Of a stretch of DNA of 64,000 nucleotides, positions 45,415 to 54,052 are shown in pieces. The stretch comes from Methylobacterium mesophilicum SR1.6/6 (GTDB taxonomy: Bacteria; Pseudomonadota; Alphaproteobacteria; Rhizobiales; Beijerinckiaceae): assembly GCF_000364445.2 (NCBI RefSeq), contig NZ_CP043538.1, positions 2,549,612 through 2,613,611 of the forward strand. The letters run 5' to 3'. The notes beneath the pieces are model-generated. The model did no database searches and was not told the origin of the DNA. It was given only the letters and a program-made list of their open reading frames with translations. The position numbers and the translations under genes were made by a program. Each line of letters starts with the position of its first letter. The stretch's first letter is position 1.

Positions 45415-46998
45415 TCAGTGGCCGCCCCCGCCTCCCACGGCCTGCGGACGCCGGACCAGGGGTGCGGCGCAGGCCATCGCCAGAAACAGCACCGTCAGGG
45501 CGAGGAACACGTCCTCGAAGGCCATGACGAGCCCTTGCGTCCGCACGGTGTTGGTCATGGCCTTGAGCGCCATGCCGGGGGCCGCACTGCCGAACGAGTC
45601 GAAGCCGCGCTGCAGACTGTCGAGGCGCTCGACGGCGGCGGTGTTCGCCCAGGTGAAGCGCTCGTGGAGGCGGGTGAGGTGAAGGTCCCAGCGGTCGTTG
45701 AGGATGGTGTTGATCAGCGCGAGGCCGACCGCGCCGCCGAGGTTGCGCGTGAGATTGAAGAGGCCGGACGCATTTTTCATGCGTGCCGGAGGCAGCGTCC
45801 CCAGAGCGATATTGTTGATCGGGATCATGCACAGCATCAGCGAGCAGCCGCGCAGCACCTGCGGCAGCAGCAGCTCGTAGAAATCCCAGTCCTTGGTGAG
45901 CCCGGTGACGATCCAGGTGCCGCAGGCGAAGCCCGCGAAACCGACGCCCATCATGAGGCGCGGATCGACCTTGCCCGAGAGCCGGCCGGCGATCGGCGCC
46001 GTGATGAACATGAACAGACCCGAGACGAACATGGTCTCGCCGATCATCAGCGCCGAGTAGCCGCGCACCCGGGCGAGATAGACCGGGTAGATGTAGGTCA
46101 GCCCGTAGAGGCCGATGCCCAGCACGAAACTCGCGACGCAGCCGCTGGCGAAGTTGCGGTCCGAGAACGCGCGCAGGTCCACGATCGGCTGCTTGGCGGT
46201 GAAGACGCGGGTGAAGAACAGCAGCGCCGACAGACCGCAGATGACCGCACAGGCGAAGACCGCCTCATCCTGCAGCCAGTCGTGGTTCGGCCCCTCCTCC
46301 AGCACGTATTCGAGGCAACCGAGGAAGCCCGCCATGAAGGCGAGCCCCGCCCAGTCGAAAGACTTCAACAAGCCGTAATTGGGCTTGTCGAAATCGACCA
46401 GGATCCAGGTCGAGACGGTGACGAAGATGCCCGGCACGACGTTGATCAGGAACAGCCAGTGCCAGGACAGCAGGTCGGTGAGATAGCCACCCACCGTCGG
46501 CCCGATGGTCGGCGCCAGGGTCGCCACGAGGCCGATCATCGGCGACACGATCGTCCGCTTCGACGGCGGGAAGATCGTGAAGGCCGCGGCGAAGACCGTG
46601 GGGATCATGCCGCCGCCGATGAAGCCCTGGAGCGCCCGCCAGACGATCATCTCGCCGATGGACGAGGAGGTCGCGCACATCAGGCTCATGACGGTGAAGC
46701 CGGCCGCCGAGATCGCGAACATCCAGCGCGTCGAGAGCACCCGCGAGAGCGTGCCCGATAGCGGGATCGAGATGACCTCGGCGATGAGATAGCTGGTCTG
46801 GACCCAGGGGATCTCGTCACCCGAGGCCGACAGGCCGGCCTGGATCTCGTTGAGGGACGCCGAGACGATCTGGATGTCCAGGATCGCCATGAACATCCCG
46901 AACACCATGCAGAGGAACGCCACCATGCGGCGGCGGTCGAGGGGCGGCTCGGCGGCGCCGGCCGGCGCGCCCGCGGAGATGGCGGCGGTGGCGGCCAC
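45415..46998 (-). CDS. DHA2-family (EmrB/QacA) MFS multidrug transporter
   Basis: A 14-helix proton-driven drug exporter of 527 residues. The N-terminal LCMVFGMFMAILDIQIVSASLNEIQAGL and GGGMIPTVFAAAFTIFPPSKR, and motif C in GLVATLAPTIGPTVGGYLTD, are typical of EmrB. It begins with GTG eight bases after the HlyD gene stop. Together with that adaptor it would form an EmrAB-type tripartite pump that moves hydrophobic drugs across the outer membrane through a TolC-like channel. It is repressed most likely by the divergent TetR protein. Confidence 0.92.
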   Translation of the reverse strand: MAATAAISAGAPAGAAEPPLDRRRMVAFLCMVFGMFMAILDIQIVSASLNEIQAGLSASGDEIPWVQTSYLIAEVISIPLSGTLSRVLSTRWMFAISAAGFTVMSLMCATSSSIGEMIVWRALQGFIGGGMIPTVFAAAFTIFPPSKRTIVSPMIGLVATLAPTIGPTVGGYLTDLLSWHWLFLINVVPGIFVTVSTWILVDFDKPNYGLLKSFDWAGLAFMAGFLGCLEYVLEEGPNHDWLQDEAVFACAVICGLSALLFFTRVFTAKQPIVDLRAFSDRNFASGCVASFVLGIGLYGLTYIYPVYLARVRGYSALMIGETMFVSGLFMFITAPIAGRLSGKVDPRLMMGVGFAGFACGTWIVTGLTKDWDFYELLLPQVLRGCSLMLCMIPINNIALGTLPPARMKNASGLFNLTRNLGGAVGLALINTILNDRWDLHLTRLHERFTWANTAAVERLDSLQRGFDSFGSAAPGMALKAMTNTVRTQGLVMAFEDVFLALTVLFLAMACAAPLVRRPQAVGGGGGH

Positions 46999-47006
46999 GA
47001 TCGGTC

Positions 47007-48239
47007 TCAGCGGCTCGCGGTGCTGACCGGCCGGGCCGCTTCGGCCCGGTCGAGCGCCGACCGGTCCGCGCCGGCACGGGTGTCGACCCGCACCACCGCC
47101 GACAGGCCGGGCCGCAGCAGGCCCTCGCGGGCCACCGCCTCCGGCACGCGGACGCGAACCGGCAGGCGCTGCACGATCTTGGTGAAGTTGCCGGTGGCGT
47201 TGTCCGGCGGCAGCAGGCTGAACACGGAGCCGGAGGCCGGCGAGAACGATTCCACCACGCCCTCGATCTCGCGATCCGGATAGGCGTCGATCGTCACGGT
47301 CACCGGCTGTCCCGGCCGCATGCGCTGGACCTGGGTCTCCTTGAAGTTCGCGTCGATGCGCACGCTCTGAAGCGGCACCAGTGCGGCGATCCGGGTGCCG
47401 GGCGATACGTAGGCGCCGGCCTCGACGGCCTTGTTGCCGACGACGCCGTCGAAGGGCGCGCGGATCACTGAGAAGTCGAGGTCGCGGCGCGCCCGGTCAA
47501 CCGCGGTGCGCAGCTCCGCCGCGAGGCTCTCGGCCTCGCGCTTTTGGGCCTGGAGAACGTCGACATTGGCGCGGGCCGCGACCAGACCGGCCTCCATCGC
47601 CTTGACCGAGGCCTCGGTCCGGTCACGGTCGGCGCGGGCCTGGTCGATGCGCGACTTGGCGACGTAATCCGCCTGCATCTGCGTCGCGCGGGTGAAATCC
47701 GCCTGGGCGCGCACGGCGTCCGCGCGGGTCGCGTCGAGCTGCGCGGCGGCCTGGGCGACCTGCGCCTGCGCGGCCTCGGTCTGCCGGGCGATCCGCGCGA
47801 TGGTGCTCTCCTGCGTGGCCAGCTTGTCCTGCGCCGCCTGGAGGGCGAGGCGGTAGTCGCCGTCGTCGAGCTTGGCGATCACGTCGCCCTTCTTCACCGA
47901 CAGGCCGTTCACCACCGGGACCGATTCGAGATAGCCCGACACTTTCGCGGCCAGCACCGAGATGTCGGCTTGGACATAGGCGTCGTCCGTCGAGACGAAG
48001 AACCGTCCGACAGTCCACCAGTGCCAGCCCTGATACGCGCCGAAGCCAAGTGCAGCCAGCAGAACGCAGAGTAGGATGGTGCGCCTGAGCGGGCGCTTGC
48101 GGGCAGCGCGCGCCGGCTCGGCCACCGGTGCGGCCGATGGGATCGCGGCAGGCGCAGGTCGCACCGGGTTCTCGGCCCGCTCGTCGTCGCCAGCCTCGAT
48201 GGCGGGAAACGGGCGGTCGGCGTCCTCGCGCAGGGACAT
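47007..48239 (-). CDS. HlyD/EmrA-family membrane fusion protein
   Basis: A 410-residue periplasmic adaptor. A Pro/Ala-rich cytoplasmic head, one membrane anchor (TILLCVLLAALGFGAYQGWHWW), a lipoyl half (TDDAYVQADISVLAAKVSGYLESV), a long coiled coil (about 140-250) and the second lipoyl/beta-barrel part (FDGVVGNKAVEAGAYVSPG, GQPVTVTIDAYPDREIEGVVESFSPASGSVFSLLPPDNATGNFTKIVQR) are in the expected order. It pairs with the EmrB-type transporter. Its start lies 20 bases from a palindromic operator. Confidence 0.92.
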   Translation of the reverse strand: MSLREDADRPFPAIEAGDDERAENPVRPAPAAIPSAAPVAEPARAARKRPLRRTILLCVLLAALGFGAYQGWHWWTVGRFFVSTDDAYVQADISVLAAKVSGYLESVPVVNGLSVKKGDVIAKLDDGDYRLALQAAQDKLATQESTIARIARQTEAAQAQVAQAAAQLDATRADAVRAQADFTRATQMQADYVAKSRIDQARADRDRTEASVKAMEAGLVAARANVDVLQAQKREAESLAAELRTAVDRARRDLDFSVIRAPFDGVVGNKAVEAGAYVSPGTRIAALVPLQSVRIDANFKETQVQRMRPGQPVTVTIDAYPDREIEGVVESFSPASGSVFSLLPPDNATGNFTKIVQRLPVRVRVPEAVAREGLLRPGLSAVVRVDTRAGADRSALDRAEAARPVSTASR

Positions 48240-48258
48240 CTGAAAGCCTCACGTCCAA

Positions 48259-48277
48259 TGACCGAACCGTTCGGTCA
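48259..48277. promoter_or_regulatory. TetR-type operator 1 (perfect 19-bp palindrome)
   Basis: TGACCGAACCGTTCGGTCA is a perfect inverted repeat of nine-base arms around one central base. It lies just upstream of the HlyD gene start and shares its arms exactly with operator 2. Confidence 0.85.
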
Positions 48278-48326
48278 ATCATTCGGACGCGCCTTGACGC
48301 GGGTCCGAAGGTGCCGCAGATTATGT

Positions 48327-48345
48327 TGACCGAACGGTTCGGTCA
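48327..48345. promoter_or_regulatory. TetR-type operator 2 (perfect 19-bp palindrome)
   Basis: TGACCGAACGGTTCGGTCA is identical to operator 1 except for the central base; centres are 68 bases apart. It lies 34 bases before the tetR start, so the repressor probably controls both itself and the efflux operon. Confidence 0.85.
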
Positions 48346-48378
48346 AGCGGAGCGGCGCCAAGCGCGCTGGACGGGAAG

Positions 48379-49017
48379 ATGGCACAGGGTGCAGTGCTGG
48401 AGCGTGGCGCAACCGCTCACGAGGGCGATAAGCGCCGACAGATCCTGGACGGGGCCCGGACCGTGTTCCTCTCGGCCGGTTACGACGGCGCGAGCATGGG
48501 CGAGATCGCCCGGGCCGCCGCGGTCTCGAAGGGAACGCTCTACGTCTATTTCGACAGCAAGGAGGCGCTGTTCGAAGCGTTGATCCTACAGGAGAAGGCC
48601 AGCCTCGCCGAGACCCTGTTCACCTTCGATCCGGAGGACACGGATGTTCCGGCCGTCCTGACCCGCCTCGGCATGAGCTTCCTGAACGAGATGTCCCGTC
48701 CGGAGCACATCTCGGTTCATCGCATGGTGATCGGCGTCTGCGAGAAGTTCCCGCATTTCGGGCAGGTCTACTACGAGGCCGGCCCCGCTTGCGGCGTGGC
48801 CCGGCTGTCGGCCTATCTCGACGTCCAGGTGAAGGGCGGCCGGCTGCGCATCGCCGATAGGACCCTAGCGGCGCAGCACTTCCTGCATCTCTGCCTGGCC
48901 GGGCTCCTGACACGCATGCTGTTTGCCGCCGGGGGCATGGCGGACGAAGCGCGGAAGCAGTTTCAGGTTGCCGAGGCGGTGCGAGTGTTCCTCGCGGGTT
49001 ACGGACCGGATTGCTGA
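48379..49017 (+). CDS. TetR/AcrR-family repressor
   Basis: A 212-residue regulator. The DNA-binding domain (RRQILDGARTVFLSAGYDGASMGEIARAAAVSKGTLYVYFDSKEALFEAL, about 19-68) is a textbook TetR helix-turn-helix. The C-terminal ligand domain resembles that of AcrR-type regulators of drug pumps. The gene is divergent from the HlyD-EmrB operon and faces two identical palindromes in the shared control region; it is presumably de-repressed when a drug binds. It ends 22 bases before the convergent dxr gene. Confidence 0.92.
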   Translation: MAQGAVLERGATAHEGDKRRQILDGARTVFLSAGYDGASMGEIARAAAVSKGTLYVYFDSKEALFEALILQEKASLAETLFTFDPEDTDVPAVLTRLGMSFLNEMSRPEHISVHRMVIGVCEKFPHFGQVYYEAGPACGVARLSAYLDVQVKGGRLRIADRTLAAQHFLHLCLAGLLTRMLFAAGGMADEARKQFQVAEAVRVFLAGYGPDC

Positions 49018-49039
49018 GATCCGGCTCTGACAGTGATCG

Positions 49040-50218
49040 TCAGCCGGCGGCGCGCAACTCCGGCAATGCCTCGGCGCTCCAGACCCGGACATGGGCGTCG
49101 ATAGCGAGGGCCTCGTCCACATCGGCCGGCGCGGTCCGATACTGATCGGCGAAGTGCGTGCAGGCGCGCTCCACCAGGTCGCTGATCCCGTAGAAGCCGA
49201 TTCGGCCGGCGATGAATGCCGCCACGGCGATCTCGTTGGCGGCGTTCATCACGGTCGGCGCCGCGCCACCGGCGGCCAGGGCCGCCCGGGCGATCCGCAG
49301 GCACGGGAAGCGCGCTTCGTCGGCGTCCTCGAAGGTGAGCGAGCCGAGCTTCACGAGGTCCAGGGGCCGGCCCCGCTCGATGGTCAGCCGGTCCCCGAGC
49401 CCGAGGCAGTGCGAGATGGGAACCCGCATGTCGGGAAGCGCCAGTTCGGCGGTGACGGCGCCGTCCAGCCAGTAGACCATGCCGTGGATCACCGATTGCG
49501 GATGCACCACCACGTCCAGGCGCTCGGGCTCGATGCCGAACAGGTGGTGCGCCTCGATCAGCTCGAGGCCCTTGTTCATCAAGCTGGCCGAGTCGATGTT
49601 GATCTTCATCCCCATCGACCATGTCGGATGGGCGGCGGCCTCGGCCGCAGAGGCAGCAGCGATGCGCTCGCGCGTCCAGGTCCGGAACGGGCCGCCGGAC
49701 GCCGTGATCATCATGGTGCGGACATCGGCAAGGGGCCGGCCGGCCAACGCTTGGCTCAAGGCATCGTGCTCGGAATCCATCGGCAGGATCGTGGCGCCGT
49801 AGCGCGCGGCATCACGCATGAAGGCGTCGCCGGCGCAAACAAGGCTCTCCTTGTTGGCGAGCGCGACCTTGCGACCGAGGCGCAGTGCGGCATGGGTCGA
49901 TTTCAATCCCGCCGCACCGCTCACCGCCGCGACCACGATGTCGGCGTCCCGGGCGGCCGCCTCCATGACGGCCCCCTCCCCCGCGCCGCTGAGGATGCCG
50001 GAGCCCGACAGGGCCTCGGCCAGGGCCGGCCCGGCGGCTTCGTCGGCGAGCGCCGCGAAGGAGGCGTTCAGCTCCCGCGCGACCTTCGCCAGGGCAATGG
50101 GATCCTTGCCGCCCACCAGGGCACCGACGCGGAACCGATCGGCGTGCTGGGCGAGAAGATCGGCGGTGGAGCGGCCGATCGAGCCGGTGGCGCCGAAGAC
50201 AGTGACGATCTGGGTCAC
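49040..50218 (-). CDS. dxr: 1-deoxy-D-xylulose 5-phosphate reductoisomerase
   Basis: A 392-residue enzyme making 2-C-methyl-D-erythritol 4-phosphate with NADPH, the committed step of the non-mevalonate isoprenoid pathway. The NADPH motif VFGATGSIGRSTADLL, the substrate segments LANKESLVCAG, PMDSEHDALSQAL, ITASGGPFRTW and AHPTWSMGMKINIDSASLMNKGLELIEAHHLF are present. The ATG overlaps the cdsA stop by four bases (ATGA). Confidence 0.96.
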   Translation of the reverse strand: MTQIVTVFGATGSIGRSTADLLAQHADRFRVGALVGGKDPIALAKVARELNASFAALADEAAGPALAEALSGSGILSGAGEGAVMEAAARDADIVVAAVSGAAGLKSTHAALRLGRKVALANKESLVCAGDAFMRDAARYGATILPMDSEHDALSQALAGRPLADVRTMMITASGGPFRTWTRERIAAASAAEAAAHPTWSMGMKINIDSASLMNKGLELIEAHHLFGIEPERLDVVVHPQSVIHGMVYWLDGAVTAELALPDMRVPISHCLGLGDRLTIERGRPLDLVKLGSLTFEDADEARFPCLRIARAALAAGGAAPTVMNAANEIAVAAFIAGRIGFYGISDLVERACTHFADQYRTAPADVDEALAIDAHVRVWSAEALPELRAAG

Positions 50219-51096
50219 GGGTTCAACTCCCTCATCGTCACGCGATCAGACCCGCCCCCGCGCAGGGCGAGATAGACGGCCGCCAACACGGCCACCGCGA
50301 AGAATCCGTCGAGCCGGTCCATGACGCCGCCGTGGCCGGGAATGATCTTCCCGGAATCCTTGACGCCGTAATGGCGCTTGAGACCGGATTCGATCAGGTC
50401 GCCCGCCTGGCTCAGGACCGAGGCGAGCGCGCTCGCGCCCGCCACCACCGGCAGGGAGGCGGCGCTCGGAAGCGTCATCCCGGCGAGATCGGCCACCACC
50501 GGCACCAGGGTCCCGGCCGCGACCGCACCGACGAGGCCGCCGAGCGCTCCAGACCACGTCTTGTTGGGCGAGACCCGGGGCATCAGTTTCGGACCGCCGA
50601 TTTTCCGGCCGGCGAAATAGGCCGCGATGTCGGTGGACCAGACCACCGCGAACATCCAGGCCGGCCCGACGAGGCCGATGGTGGGATCGTCGCGCAGGGC
50701 CACCGGCACCGCCGCGATCGCCGCCGCGCCGAGCACGCCGACAAAGGCGCGCAGCCGCCCGCGTCCCGTCCGCGCCACCGTGGCGCTGGCCGCGGCGCCG
50801 AGCAGCAGGACCGCCACGCAGGCCGACGCCGGAGCACCGCCGCGCTGGCAGAGCAGCAGGGCACCGAGGGTCGCCGCGCCGAGGGCGATCAGCACCTCGC
50901 GGGGCTCGGTGCGGCTCATCACCATCCATTCGGCGAAACCGATGATGCCGGCAGCGAGCCAGATTCCGGCGAAAGGCCAGCCGCCATAGATCAGCGCGGC
51001 CAGCACGCCAGCCCCGAGCACGACGCCCGAGGCGACGCGCAGCCACAGCTCGCGCCGCCCCGAGGGGCGCGCGGCCGGTGCGGCGGCGGCGGTCAC
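50215..51096 (-). CDS. cdsA: Phosphatidate cytidylyltransferase
   Basis: A 293-residue inner-membrane enzyme that makes CDP-diacylglycerol, precursor of all phospholipids. About eight helices are present; the family signature is complete near the C-terminus (ESGLKRHYGVKDSGKIIPGHGGVMDRLD). The start is GTG 51096, only 18 bases after the frr stop. In most relatives uppS lies in that gap; here it does not. Confidence 0.95.
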   Translation of the reverse strand: MTAAAAPAARPSGRRELWLRVASGVVLGAGVLAALIYGGWPFAGIWLAAGIIGFAEWMVMSRTEPREVLIALGAATLGALLLCQRGGAPASACVAVLLLGAAASATVARTGRGRLRAFVGVLGAAAIAAVPVALRDDPTIGLVGPAWMFAVVWSTDIAAYFAGRKIGGPKLMPRVSPNKTWSGALGGLVGAVAAGTLVPVVADLAGMTLPSAASLPVVAGASALASVLSQAGDLIESGLKRHYGVKDSGKIIPGHGGVMDRLDGFFAVAVLAAVYLALRGGGSDRVTMRELNP

Positions 51097-51114
51097 GCGT
51101 CCGGTCCCTTCGCC

Positions 51115-51678
51115 TCAGACCTGCATGATCTCCTTCTCCTTGGAGGCCAGCACGCCGTCGATCTCGCCGATGTACTGATCGGTCGCCTTCTGCACGTCGG
51201 CGGCCTGGCGCTTCTCGTCGTCCTCCGAGATGGCGCTGTCCTTCAGGAGCTTCTTGAGGTGGTCGAGGCCGTCCCGGCGGACGTGGCGCACGGCGACGCG
51301 GGCCTCCTCGGTGTACTTGTGGGCGACCTTGACCATCTCCTTGCGGCGCTGCTCGTTCATCTCGGGGATGCGGAGCCGGATGGTCTGGCCTTCGGTTTGC
51401 GGGTTGAGGCCGAGGTCGGACTCGCGGATCGCCTTTTCGACGGCCGTGACCATGCTGCGGTCCCAGACCGAGATCGACAGGAGCCGGGGCTCCGGCACGC
51501 TCACGGTGGCCACCTGGGCCATCGGCATCATCGAGCCGTAGGCGTCGACCTGGATTGGGTCGAGGAGCGAGGGCGTGGCACGCCCGGTGCGCAGCGAGCC
51601 GAGATCCTTCGAGAGCGAGGCGACGGCGCCCTGCATGCGGCGCTTGATGTCGTTGAGGTCGAATTCCGGTGTGGCCAT
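51115..51678 (-). CDS. frr: Ribosome recycling factor
   Basis: A 187-residue protein that, with EF-G, splits the post-termination ribosome. [76 protein letters not shown] are the diagnostic parts. Full length; ATG 51678. It follows pyrH by about 115 bases. Confidence 0.97.
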   Translation of the reverse strand: MATPEFDLNDIKRRMQGAVASLSKDLGSLRTGRATPSLLDPIQVDAYGSMMPMAQVATVSVPEPRLLSISVWDRSMVTAVEKAIRESDLGLNPQTEGQTIRLRIPEMNEQRRKEMVKVAHKYTEEARVAVRHVRRDGLDHLKKLLKDSAISEDDEKRQAADVQKATDQYIGEIDGVLASKEKEIMQV

Positions 51679-51793
51679 GAGGGTCGTCCCGAGACGTCTG
51701 ACGTGGTCTTGAGCCCGGCGCGGGCGGTCGCGGCCTCAATGGACGAATTTTTTCAGGGCCGCAAACGGTCGCGGCGGCATTCCCGCCGCCGCG

Positions 51794-52516
51794 TCAGGGC
51801 GCCACGAGGGTCGAGGGCGCCTCGCCAGACAGGATTGCGGCGATCGAGCTCGGCGGGTGCAGCGAGCCGACGAGGATCGACAGCCGGCTTTCCCGGGCCA
51901 GCGCGAAGGCGGCGGTGTCCATCACCTTGAGGTCGCGGGCGATCGCCTCGTCGTGGGTGATGCGGTCGTAGCGCGTGGCGCCAGGGTCCTTCTTCGGATC
52001 GGCCGAGTAGACGCCGTCGACTTGGGTCGCCTTGAGCACGGCGTCGCAGCGGAGTTCCGCAGCGCGCAGGACGGCCGCCGTGTCCGTGGTGAAGAACGGA
52101 TTGCCGGTGCCGCCGGCCAGGACGACCACCTGGCCCTTGTCGAGGTGGTGCAGGGCCGGCTGACGGGCATAGGTCTCGCAGATGGTCGGCATCGACACCG
52201 CCGACATCGTCCGCGCCTGGACCCCGGCCGCGTTCAGCGCGGTCTCGATGGCCAGCGAGTTCATGACGGTAGCCATCATGCCGAGGGAATCGCCCGTGGC
52301 CCGGTCGATCCAGCCGGCCGCCGAGATCCGCGCCCCGCGGATCATGTTGCCGCCGCCGACCACGATGGCGATCTCGGCGCCCGCCTCGATGGTGCGAGCG
52401 ATGTCCTCCGCGAGCCCCGCGAGGGTCGGGGGATGCAGCCAGTAGCCGTCCGGCGCGGCCAGAGCCTCACCCGACAGCTTCAGCAAGATCCGGCGAAACG
52501 GCGTCGTATCCGGCAT
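51794..52516 (-). CDS. pyrH: UMP kinase
   Basis: A 240-residue amino-acid-kinase-fold enzyme phosphorylating UMP to UDP. RILLKLSGEALAAP, IVVGGGNMIRGA, MATVMNSLAIETALNAAGV, VVVLAGGTGNPFFTTDTAAVLRAAEL and KATQVDGVYSADPKKDP are all typical. ATG 52516 with GGGGA before it fits the family length; an ATG at 52534 is possible. Confidence 0.96.
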   Translation of the reverse strand: MPDTTPFRRILLKLSGEALAAPDGYWLHPPTLAGLAEDIARTIEAGAEIAIVVGGGNMIRGARISAAGWIDRATGDSLGMMATVMNSLAIETALNAAGVQARTMSAVSMPTICETYARQPALHHLDKGQVVVLAGGTGNPFFTTDTAAVLRAAELRCDAVLKATQVDGVYSADPKKDPGATRYDRITHDEAIARDLKVMDTAAFALARESRLSILVGSLHPPSSIAAILSGEAPSTLVAP

Positions 52517-52712
52517 CGGTGTCCCCGGCTCCATCCCGCATCGCGCAAGCCGGGAGGCTTCTACGTCAGGCGTGGGAGCCGCGTCGAGGGGTTGAGGCTG
52601 ATCCGGCGAGATCGACCGGTGGAGGCACAACCGGAGTGGGGATCAACCCTGGATGCGTCATTCTTAGCGGGGTGAGGCGCCGGCATCGTCGATGGCATGC
52701 CGGCTGCCGATG

Positions 52713-52811
52713 TCAGCTGCCGGCCAGAACGCCGACGGCGCCCAGGATGGTCATGACGAGACCGGACGCGAACACGCCGATCATCAGGTAGGAGAAGGGT
52801 TTCAGAGCCAT
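52713..52811 (-). CDS. Possible 32-residue single-helix membrane protein
   Basis: The frame MALKPFSYLMIGVFASGLVM... encodes a Lys-containing N-terminus and one transmembrane helix, as in many small membrane proteins. There is no strong ribosome site. It lies in the otherwise empty gap between pyrH and tsf. Low certainty. Confidence 0.35.
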   Translation of the reverse strand: MALKPFSYLMIGVFASGLVMTILGAVGVLAGS

Positions 52812-53007
52812 AACGCCAAGGTAGTGCGCGACTGCGAGATGCGGTGTGCGCTGCAACACGGCGGATGACGGATGATAGCGCGAACGGCGGCCGATGGACC
52901 CCTCTCGGGATCGCGGCCCCGGCTCAAGTTTCGAGCCTGACAAAGAAACCCCGCCCGGCGTGCGCCGGACGGGGCATGGAAATCACCGATTCGAAGAGCC
53001 CGAAAGT
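52812..53007. other. Gap between pyrH region and tsf
   Basis: Together with 52517-52712 this is a gap of nearly 500 bases on the minus-strand operon. Apart from the possible small membrane protein and the tsf terminator (52941-52974), nothing is seen. The promoter for pyrH-frr-cdsA-dxr should lie here. Confidence 0.5.
52941..52974 (-). terminator. Rho-independent terminator after tsf
   Basis: On the minus strand CCCCGTCCGGCG pairs with CGCCGGGCGGGG across a two-base loop (one mismatch pair), followed directly by TTTCTTTG. It is 33 bases after the tsf stop and separates rpsB-tsf from pyrH. Confidence 0.85.
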
Positions 53008-53934
53008 TCAGGCGCGACCGGCCTGCTGCGCCACCTCGGTGGCGAAGTCCGGCCCCTCCTCCTTCTCGATGCCCTCGCCCAAGGCGTAGCGGACGAAGCC
53101 CGTCAGCGTGACCGGACCGCCCACCTTGGAGGCAGCTTCCTTCAGAACCTGGCTCACTGTCTTCGAGCCGTCGTGCACGAAGGGCTGATCCAGGAGGGTA
53201 ACCTCCTTGTAGTAGCTCTTCAGGCCGCTCTCGACGATCTTGGCGAGGACGTGATCCGGCTTGCCGGCGTTCTTCTCGCGCAGAATGTTCGACTCGCGCT
53301 CCACCGTGGCCGCGTCGACGCCCGAGGCGTCCAGCGCGACCGGGTTGGTCGCCGCAACGTGCATGGCGATCTGGCGGCCCAGCGTCGACAGCGCGTCGAC
53401 GTCGCCCTCGGATTCCAGCGCCACGAGCACGCCGATCTTGCCGAGGCCTTCGGAGATCTGGTTGTGCACGTAGGAGGCGATGACGCCCTTCTTGACCTCA
53501 AGCTTGGTGACTCGGCGCAGGTTCATGTTCTCGCCGATCGTGGCGATCAGGGCCTGCAGCTTCTCCGAGACGGTCTCGGCGGCACCCGGGAAGTGGGCGG
53601 CCTGGAGACCCTCGAGCGTGCCGTCGGTGTTGAGCGCGATCTTGGCGGCCTCGCGGGCGAAGGCCTGGAAGGCGTCGTTGCGGGCGACGAAGTCGGTCTC
53701 GGAGTTCACCTCGACCACGGCGGCGTGGTGGCCGGCGGACTCGACGGCGACGAGGCCCTCGGCGGCGACGCGGCCGGCCTTCTTGGCGGCCTTGGCGAGA
53801 CCCTTCTTGCGCAGCCAGTCGACGGCGGCCTCGATATCGCCCTGCGTCTCGTTGAGCGCGCCCTTGCAGTCCATCATGCCGGCACCGGTCTTCTCCCGGA
53901 GCTCCTTCACCATCGCGGCGGTGATGTTGGCCAT
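53008..53934 (-). CDS. tsf: Elongation factor Ts
   Basis: A 308-residue nucleotide-exchange factor for EF-Tu. The N-terminal UBA-like part ([42 protein letters not shown]) and the TDFV motif ([14 protein letters not shown]) are clear, as is the coiled-coil protrusion around [43 protein letters not shown]. Downstream of rpsB and followed by a strong terminator. Confidence 0.97.
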   Translation of the reverse strand: MANITAAMVKELREKTGAGMMDCKGALNETQGDIEAAVDWLRKKGLAKAAKKAGRVAAEGLVAVESAGHHAAVVEVNSETDFVARNDAFQAFAREAAKIALNTDGTLEGLQAAHFPGAAETVSEKLQALIATIGENMNLRRVTKLEVKKGVIASYVHNQISEGLGKIGVLVALESEGDVDALSTLGRQIAMHVAATNPVALDASGVDAATVERESNILREKNAGKPDHVLAKIVESGLKSYYKEVTLLDQPFVHDGSKTVSQVLKEAASKVGGPVTLTGFVRYALGEGIEKEEGPDFATEVAQQAGRA

Positions 53935-54052
53935 GGCGATCCCTTTCGTGTGGTCTGGATGCGAGAGGCCCGGCGCGCGGGTGAGCGGCCGGGCCCGGTA
54001 TGCCTGGAACCGCGACGGCCCGATGACGGTGCCGTCGCGGAGTCCCGATGGA

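Noticed and set aside
50246..51739. A displaced or frameshifted uppS in the frr-cdsA region
   Set aside because: The long frame here is a shadow of frr and cdsA and contains no UppS motifs; the gap is only 18 bases.
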